From Candidatus Peribacteria bacterium (GTDB lineage Bacteria; Patescibacteriota; Gracilibacteria; Peribacterales; Peribacteraceae): 64,000 nucleotides of DNA. Below, piece after piece: positions 59,034 to 64,000 of this stretch. Made by a program: the position numbers and the translations under genes. The notes below the pieces were generated by a model. It searched no databases and was not told where the DNA came from. It was given only the letters and a program-made list of their open reading frames with translations. The stretch lies in assembly GCA_023245935.1 (NCBI GenBank), contig JAHFJM010000001.1:519653-583652 (forward strand), given 5' to 3'. Positions within the stretch are counted from its first letter, which is position 1; every line of letters begins with the position of its first letter.

Positions 59034-62000
59034 CTATGGAGGCGCAAACCTACCCACTTTGTTTTCTCGGTCAGATCCATTCTTGATTTCGTCATATGTT
59101 GTTTGCGAGAGGATACCCACTCTCAGCAACTGCTCAAGGATACTTCTGTTTCTGGTATCCGTTTCACTGGTAAATTGTTTCAATGATGGAGTGTTACCCA
59201 GCACTTGTCCGTATATCCAGCCAGTTCTTGTTCTTTCATCGAGGAGTTTCTCTTTCATTTCCAGAATGAAATTCTGTCTTGATTTTAAAATTCGCCGTCT
59301 GGTTAGTGAGTCCGTTGCTTTAGCCGCTTCAGTTGTTAGATCTTCGTATCGGTCAAAAACTTGAGCAAAGAATCCGCGTGCCTGCAGTCGATTTTCGAAA
59401 GTACCAGTGGATTTACGATCGATGATGTCAACCGTCGGAATCTTGCCAAGAAGAAGGATATCAGCGCCCCCATTGTCCGCGTTCCAATAGTCGTCATCGG
59501 TATTTTTTGGTTCTGTACTCGAACTGGCAGCGTCTGAATATTTCTCACGGTAGTCATTGAATTCGTCATCGAAGATCGAGATGGGATGAAGAGGCAAATA
59601 TTTTTCATTCACACGCTTTGTACCTTTTCGATATGTTTTGCCTGCAAGAATGATGCCGATTGCTTCATGTTTCAGTTTTTCACCTTCAGGATCTGGAGGG
59701 AAGTGTACGCCCTCACGCTCCAGACGCTTTTCGATCTTTACCATTGTCCCGGTCAAAATGTCACTTCCAAATTCCACTTTGTCGTTTTTAAAATCCATCA
59801 TTTTATTACGAAGAACTTTGAGCCATGTCACAGACCATGCGGATTGCGAGATCGTGAAGTTTGAAATGTTATCGATCATACCCTTATCGAAACAGATCTT
59901 CAGTTCCGGATGGTCTCTCATCGACATGAGAAGTGTCGTCAACATCCACGTGTTACTGTGTGAGTATTTGGCTTTCTCTTGCAATCTTTTCATAATGCCC
60001 TGTACTGCAAAAATATTCTTCTGATGCAGTTCATGCATCATCGTATTGATAATGGGTACAACGTCCGGATATTTGTCGACACGATCATAGCCATGTTGAA
60101 TTTCGTGCGACTTTCCCGACTCGTGTTTCTGCACAAGGTCTTCGAATGCCTGATGTCCTTCGATCGCTTCGTAATCGATGCCGTAGACATTATGTCCGTT
60201 GAGAGGGTCTAAGGTGTACATCCACGCTTTGTCAGCAGCGTATTCAAGTACCGCTTTCGCACGGTTAAAGTTATGCTTGTTCTGAAAGAGAAGTCCGCCA
60301 TTTTTCCCTGTTCCGTCCGTGCCGAATACCTGATTAAACGTGAATCCTTCCCTTTCGATATATTCCTTGAATTCCGAGGTTTCGGTATTGTTCGTCGAAC
60401 GTGCGAGCTTATTGAGTGTGTGTTGAATCGGAGTGTAGAAGTTAATCTGCTTCGCGACTTTGTTCTCCTTCACTCTCTGGTTGGAGTTATAGTTTTGCGT
60501 AATCGCATCTTTGTAGGTTTTGATGATATGCATGATGTTGAGTGGCGTGAGCCACACCACATCGCCTTGGCTGCTGAAAACGTTTTTCTTGAGCCACGCT
60601 CCGACTGTCTCTTTTTCTCCTCCTGCATCTTCCGTGTGTCCTTTGTCGCCTTCCTCAGCTTTATCTATTTCTTCCTCCATTTCTTTGAAGATTGGTTCGT
60701 ACACCGACATCAGTTCTCTCACTTCATTCAGGGTATTCTGGCAACTGTCAGCTGATAGCGCATCCGCGGCTTCGACAGTGGTTTGCAGATGTCTATAGTG
60801 ATTCGCAAATCCCTCCGCTTCCGCGAAACGACTCTTGTCATCGACAGAGAGCCCTCCTTCAGCTTCAGGTAGATTCCACCGATTCAGTATATCGGCTCTC
60901 CTCTTGAGTGAGAGAAGCTTGGTGCCCGAGTCATCCATATATTCAAGGTTCTGATTCACTATGGCAAGATGCTGCGCTCTGGTTTCCGCTTCCATCTTTG
61001 CTTTTTCGATGATCGCCTGTAATGCGGGGTATCGTTCCCGTAACTTCTGCAACTTACTGAGCAGTATGTCGATCTTTGCACTGATTTCTTCAGCGGTGAG
61101 ACTCTCTGCTTCCGCTGCCGCATTCGCGAGTCTCCGTTGTGCAATACCGACCCCTTGGTCAGGATTGACACCCACGTTCTCCAAACCTTGTCTATCAATC
61201 TCCAGATCCTGCAGAAGCTCTTTCTGTATTTTGGCATCTTTCGATGCTTGCAACAGGAGCGACGCGACCGAGAGTGGTGCATCCTCGCTGTCATTCCTCT
61301 TCTCAACTTCAAGATAGCGATCTACTGTTCCCTCCAACTGTTGTCGAAGTGTATCGAAGTGACCTGTCTGCGGATCTGCAAAGATCTCATCCATGATCTT
61401 ATGCACCCTTACCTGCGCATCGATTGATGGATTGCTTGCAATCGTCGATGTATCCAATGGAGATTTCTTATTGACGAGGTAGATGGACAGCGCCGCACTT
61501 GCGATGTTCTCTTGCTTCTTCGTTCCCTTCAGGTAATTACTGTCTCCACCGTAGACATTCTCGATTGCTTGAGAAAGCTCTTTCCACTTGGGATGCTGTT
61601 TCAACATTCTTGTCCATATACCGATGCCAAATCTCGGTTCCGCATTCGCGAGTGCGAGGTTCGCTGCCGAATGGAGCATCGCGCGCTCGGCGAGTTTTTT
61701 TCCGATACCTTCCTTTTTAAAATCTTCATGTTCGATATTGAAGACCATCGTGTTTCCGTACGAGAACGAGTTTGGCATCGGCACATTCTTCTTTGTTGGG
61801 GGTATCTTCTGGAGTTTTCTGTAGAGTGCTTCAAATTGTTCTGAATAGAGATAGTTCCAGGTGACTCCCGTCTCCACCTTGTGCTTCTGCCTTCGCATGC
61901 GTTCGATGTCTTTCGCGAGGAGTGCCTGCAGCAGGTTCACGATTGAGTGAGAGGGAAGTGTGTGCGGCAGCACAAAGTATCTCTCGATCATCGGACGGTG

Positions 62001-62483
62001 TGCGTTGATCAGGTTCGTCAGCTCTGCATCCGTTACGGTATCGGTGTCGATGTCACCAAGTGCGGTTGCCAGTTGATTCCTTTCGACTGTTTCACGATCA
62101 AGATCCTCAAGGATGCTTGTTCGTGTGCGTTCCAGAATATTCCCCAATTCATTCGGGCTTAGTGTTGCCACGTCCACATCTTCTTTGATTTTATTTTTGA
62201 TGTCCGGCAGGTAGTCGGCTAACACTTTCTGCTGTGTTTCCAAATCCACTGCGTTGAAAACGGCATTGTGAAATCGCTGACGTGAGGAAAGAGTCATGTC
62301 GCCGAACTTGTCATCTTTTGCTTCGGGCTCCGGTGCCGAATTTTCCTCTGCTGCATCATCCTCTTCCGCACCTCCTGCCGCATTCGGATCCGGAGTACCT
62401 GTACCGGCGAACGCCAAGAGTCGCTGCTCCTTCTCGGGAGAGTGATCGTAGGCAAGGCGCGCAATTTGGAACCGGCGCAGCAT
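59034..62483 (-). CDS. 1149-residue cytosolic protein of unknown function
   Basis: No signal peptide and no clear membrane segment. N-terminal ~60 residues are acidic and disordered; about 60-560 are helical (many charged heptad-like stretches, e.g. LLSKLQKLRERYPALQAIIEKAKMEAETRAQ); an acidic spacer near 600-620 (EMEEEIDKAEEGDKGH); then a less helical C-terminal half with HNVYGIDYEAIEGHQ, SKSHEIQHGYDRVDKYPD, TISQSAWSVTWL and KIPTVDIIDRKSTG. No Walker, nuclease or protease motif was identified. Its ATG follows the stop of the upstream membrane gene directly (TAGATG). GC looks lower than the neighbours, mainly at 59.7-60.6 kb. Orphan. Confidence 0.7.
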   Translation of the reverse strand: MLRRFQIARLAYDHSPEKEQRLLAFAGTGTPDPNAAGGAEEDDAAEENSAPEPEAKDDKFGDMTLSSRQRFHNAVFNAVDLETQQKVLADYLPDIKNKIKEDVDVATLSPNELGNILERTRTSILEDLDRETVERNQLATALGDIDTDTVTDAELTNLINAHRPMIERYFVLPHTLPSHSIVNLLQALLAKDIERMRRQKHKVETGVTWNYLYSEQFEALYRKLQKIPPTKKNVPMPNSFSYGNTMVFNIEHEDFKKEGIGKKLAERAMLHSAANLALANAEPRFGIGIWTRMLKQHPKWKELSQAIENVYGGDSNYLKGTKKQENIASAALSIYLVNKKSPLDTSTIASNPSIDAQVRVHKIMDEIFADPQTGHFDTLRQQLEGTVDRYLEVEKRNDSEDAPLSVASLLLQASKDAKIQKELLQDLEIDRQGLENVGVNPDQGVGIAQRRLANAAAEAESLTAEEISAKIDILLSKLQKLRERYPALQAIIEKAKMEAETRAQHLAIVNQNLEYMDDSGTKLLSLKRRADILNRWNLPEAEGGLSVDDKSRFAEAEGFANHYRHLQTTVEAADALSADSCQNTLNEVRELMSVYEPIFKEMEEEIDKAEEGDKGHTEDAGGEKETVGAWLKKNVFSSQGDVVWLTPLNIMHIIKTYKDAITQNYNSNQRVKENKVAKQINFYTPIQHTLNKLARSTNNTETSEFKEYIEREGFTFNQVFGTDGTGKNGGLLFQNKHNFNRAKAVLEYAADKAWMYTLDPLNGHNVYGIDYEAIEGHQAFEDLVQKHESGKSHEIQHGYDRVDKYPDVVPIINTMMHELHQKNIFAVQGIMKRLQEKAKYSHSNTWMLTTLLMSMRDHPELKICFDKGMIDNISNFTISQSAWSVTWLKVLRNKMMDFKNDKVEFGSDILTGTMVKIEKRLEREGVHFPPDPEGEKLKHEAIGIILAGKTYRKGTKRVNEKYLPLHPISIFDDEFNDYREKYSDAASSSTEPKNTDDDYWNADNGGADILLLGKIPTVDIIDRKSTGTFENRLQARGFFAQVFDRYEDLTTEAAKATDSLTRRRILKSRQNFILEMKEKLLDERTRTGWIYGQVLGNTPSLKQFTSETDTRNRSILEQLLRVGILSQTTYDEIKNGSDRENKVGRFAPP

Positions 62484-62960
62484 CTATAGTTTACAGAAAC
62501 GAATAATGGCGTCAAGTATTTTTTCTTTCTTCGTATCAATCTGCGGGATGTACTGACCGAGGACGTCACGCACTCTGTACGGATCGATTGTTCCCGTCTG
62601 GATCACGAGATCCGGCACCATGTACTTCTTGGATTCGATGTGCAGTTCGTGGTATCCCTCCGCGCGGAGAATCCAGAAATGTTTCCAGTCGGACCAGATG
62701 GACACCCGACCGTCGAATTCAATTCCGGTTTCACGGAGCACAACGTGATGAATGCTTGGTGCTTGGTTTCGGATCAGGACGAAGAGACCCGCGAGCATTG
62801 CGAAGCTGATGCTGAGGCTCCACGCTCCGCTCAGGATGCCGTAGACGATCATACTGAGGCAGAAAAGTCCCATCACGACGTACCACTTTTCGGATCGCTC
62901 ATGCGCGACCATCGCAGGTGCCTGCCACTCGAGGAGAATTGTTTCGGTATTTGTGTGCAT
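62484..62960 (-). CDS. Two-helix membrane protein with PH-like domain
   Basis: 158 aa. Two adjacent helices (about 28-65, WYVVMGLFCLSMIVYG and ISFAMLAGLFVLI), then a beta-rich part (IHHVVLRETGIEFDGRVSIWSDWKHFWIL, YHELHIESKK). Start 62960: TACAAT 10 nt upstream; longer frame unsupported. It lies immediately upstream of, and abuts, the 1149-aa gene, so both are probably one transcript. It may tether or regulate the large protein; inference. Confidence 0.65.
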   Translation of the reverse strand: MHTNTETILLEWQAPAMVAHERSEKWYVVMGLFCLSMIVYGILSGAWSLSISFAMLAGLFVLIRNQAPSIHHVVLRETGIEFDGRVSIWSDWKHFWILRAEGYHELHIESKKYMVPDLVIQTGTIDPYRVRDVLGQYIPQIDTKKEKILDAIIRFCKL

Positions 62961-63049
62961 AAATCTGCTTATTGTAGCAGAAAACGGAGGTTTTTGCGAT
63001 CGTAGGAAGTTGCAATATTTATGAAATATTATATAAATATTTCTTATAC

Positions 63050-63196
63050 GCCGCCTCACTCCGGCTCTGCGGAGCCACCTCTCTCCCAAAAGGGGAGAGA
63101 GGAACCTTAGGAATGACTTGAAACAGGTTTCTGACAATCAAAACAGTGCTCCCTTCTCCCCAGCCGCAGCGGGAGAAGGGCTGGGGATGAGGCGGA
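63050..63196. repeat. REP-like palindromic repeats between comF and the PH-like gene
   Basis: CTCTCTCCC-AAAA-GGGGAGAGAG and CCCTTCTCCC...GGGAGAAGGGC with the GGGGATGAGG tail, same family as 1938 and 17216-17331. These cover most of the 242-bp gap; no gene seen in it. Confidence 0.65.
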
Positions 63197-63202
63197 AGGG
63201 AG

Positions 63203-63859
63203 TCATCCATACGCAACCACCAGCCCCACTACATGTTTCACGCCCACTTTCTTCAATGCTTTCGCGCAAGCGTCCAGCGTTGCTCCGGTTGAAGAAATAT
63301 CATCGACGAGCAGGACACAGGGTGCGGGAGCGGTCGATGTGCAGACGAATGCATTTTGGACAGCGTGCAGTCGCTCCTCGCGTTTTCGCCATGCCTGGTG
63401 TCCGGTCCTGCGCGTTCGTTTGAGCAATTCTTCCACCTTCCAATTTTTCTGCTTTCCGATTTCCTGTGCCAAAATCTGAGCTTGGTTGAATCCTCGATGA
63501 AAACTTCGAGTCCAATGCAGAGGGACAGGACAGAGAACCGGAGTGAAGTTTTTTCTTTGCGGCAGCAGAAGCAAACCCGGTAAGCATCGAACAATATGTT
63601 CAGCCAATTCCGTTCCGAGTTGTGGCATTCGTTTGTACTTGAACGACCTGATCGCTTTTCGGAGCAGGGGAGAGTCTTGGTAACTTCCGGCGGCAATCAA
63701 ACAATCAAGATTCTTAATCTCTCTTTTCAAGAGCAGCTGCTTATCAAGTCTGATTGGTGTGAGCTTCAGGCGTTTCCGCTCATCTTCCGTGATCCACTGC
63801 CCTTCCTCACCAGTGAGTGAGTGTTTGGGGAAGAGGAGGTCAAGGACGTGGGAGATCAT
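63203..63859 (-). CDS. comF: ComF-family phosphoribosyltransferase-like protein
   Basis: 218 aa. PRPP-binding motif VLLVDDISSTGATLD and NQAQILAQEIG/RRTGHQAWRKREERL typical of ComF, which in competent bacteria acts in DNA uptake. The N-terminal zinc finger is reduced: the start FPKHSLTGEEGQWI lacks the Cys pairs, so it is a variant. Start 63859: TATCCT exactly 6 nt upstream. The longer frame would include a 7-bp repeat and begin before the promoter. Confidence 0.82.
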   Translation of the reverse strand: MISHVLDLLFPKHSLTGEEGQWITEDERKRLKLTPIRLDKQLLLKREIKNLDCLIAAGSYQDSPLLRKAIRSFKYKRMPQLGTELAEHIVRCLPGLLLLPQRKNFTPVLCPVPLHWTRSFHRGFNQAQILAQEIGKQKNWKVEELLKRTRRTGHQAWRKREERLHAVQNAFVCTSTAPAPCVLLVDDISSTGATLDACAKALKKVGVKHVVGLVVAYG

Positions 63860-63898
63860 GAATTGAGGATAGATGTTTGTTTGTTCTTGTATTCGGCA

Positions 63899-63934
63899 GA
63901 ATTGAAAATTGAAAATTGATAATTGAAAATTTTG
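63899..63934. repeat. Heptamer repeat (AATTGAA)n
   Basis: About five 7-bp units of ATTGAAA type upstream of comF, related in kind to the tract in fmt. 63935-64000 shows no gene I can support. Confidence 0.8.
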
Positions 63935-64000
63935 TTTCCTATAAAAGAAAAACGATGATCTTCGTTCTGATAGAACAGTGAGTCTCACTTTCAGTGGTGG

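Overview
The window looks like a chromosomal segment of a Candidate Phyla Radiation (Patescibacteria) bacterium, most likely of the Peregrinibacteria/Peribacteria type. This is an inference. It rests on the tightly packed small genes, many tiny membrane or secreted proteins without clear relatives, several VirB2-like pilin paralogues with a VirB4-type ATPase, a stand-alone 5'-3' exonuclease, an archaeal-type PEP carboxylase, roughly even GC, and TGA used as an ordinary stop. TGA as stop argues against the recoded Gracilibacteria/Absconditabacteria. No rRNA, CRISPR array, transposase or phage module was seen.

Layout. 0-5.6 kb: a partial gene, two tRNA-Gly, mgtE, three secretion-pilin-like membrane genes, metG and a PUR-domain protein. 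5.7-9.3 kb: an S-layer/thrombospondin-repeat protein, fmt, rbfA and a DHH phosphoesterase. 9.3-12.2 kb: a VirB4 ATPase and a coiled-coil lipoprotein, then a 344-bp AT-rich gap with a DnaA-box-like cluster. 12.5-20.9 kb: argS and envelope genes (SH3/deacetylase-like lipoprotein, FemAB, DegT-type aminotransferase, membrane MurF, hydrolase). 21-27.5 kb: a Cys-repeat surface protein, a transmembrane Ser/Thr kinase, a DEAD-box helicase, a DMT transporter and a cyclopropane synthase. 27.6-33.8 kb: small secreted proteins, a DoxX/His-rich lipoprotein/TauE-cupredoxin cluster, archaeal PEPC and grpE. 33.8-37.2 kb: methyltransferase-murL-murD. 37.2-44.5 kb: tRNA-Leu, BtuF-like, trxB, DMT, L33, Nudix, recF, ruvC. 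44.7-48.9 kb: tRNA-Ile, PAP2 membrane operon, prs, PRC-barrel. 48.9-53.4 kb: three pilin paralogues, truB, an anti-sigma-like ATPase, tRNA-Lys and a Sel1 lipoprotein. 53.5-64 kb: glycosyltransferase fragment, exonuclease, ftsA-ftsZ, dut, an 1149-residue protein of unknown function, and comF.

The genes cover translation (metG, fmt, argS, rbfA, truB, L33, tRNAs), cell wall and division (murD, murL, murF, femAB, ftsA, ftsZ), DNA maintenance (recF, ruvC, exonuclease, dut), nucleotide supply (prs) and a dispersed secretion/pilus apparatus. Adjacent murL and murD suggest D-Glu enters peptidoglycan by epimerisation after ligation rather than through a glutamate racemase.

Two genome-wide patterns stand out. 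First, about twenty genes carry a TANNNT-type -10 hexamer exactly 6 nt before the start codon, so transcription should begin at the start codon itself (leaderless mRNA). Most other monocistronic genes have purine-free, C/T-rich leaders and no Shine-Dalgarno. Second, 7-bp-period tandem repeats and REP-like palindromes are scattered between genes and also run in frame inside several conserved proteins. One such event appears to have duplicated the start of the exonuclease gene and left a 32-codon upstream reading frame that overlaps the real start.
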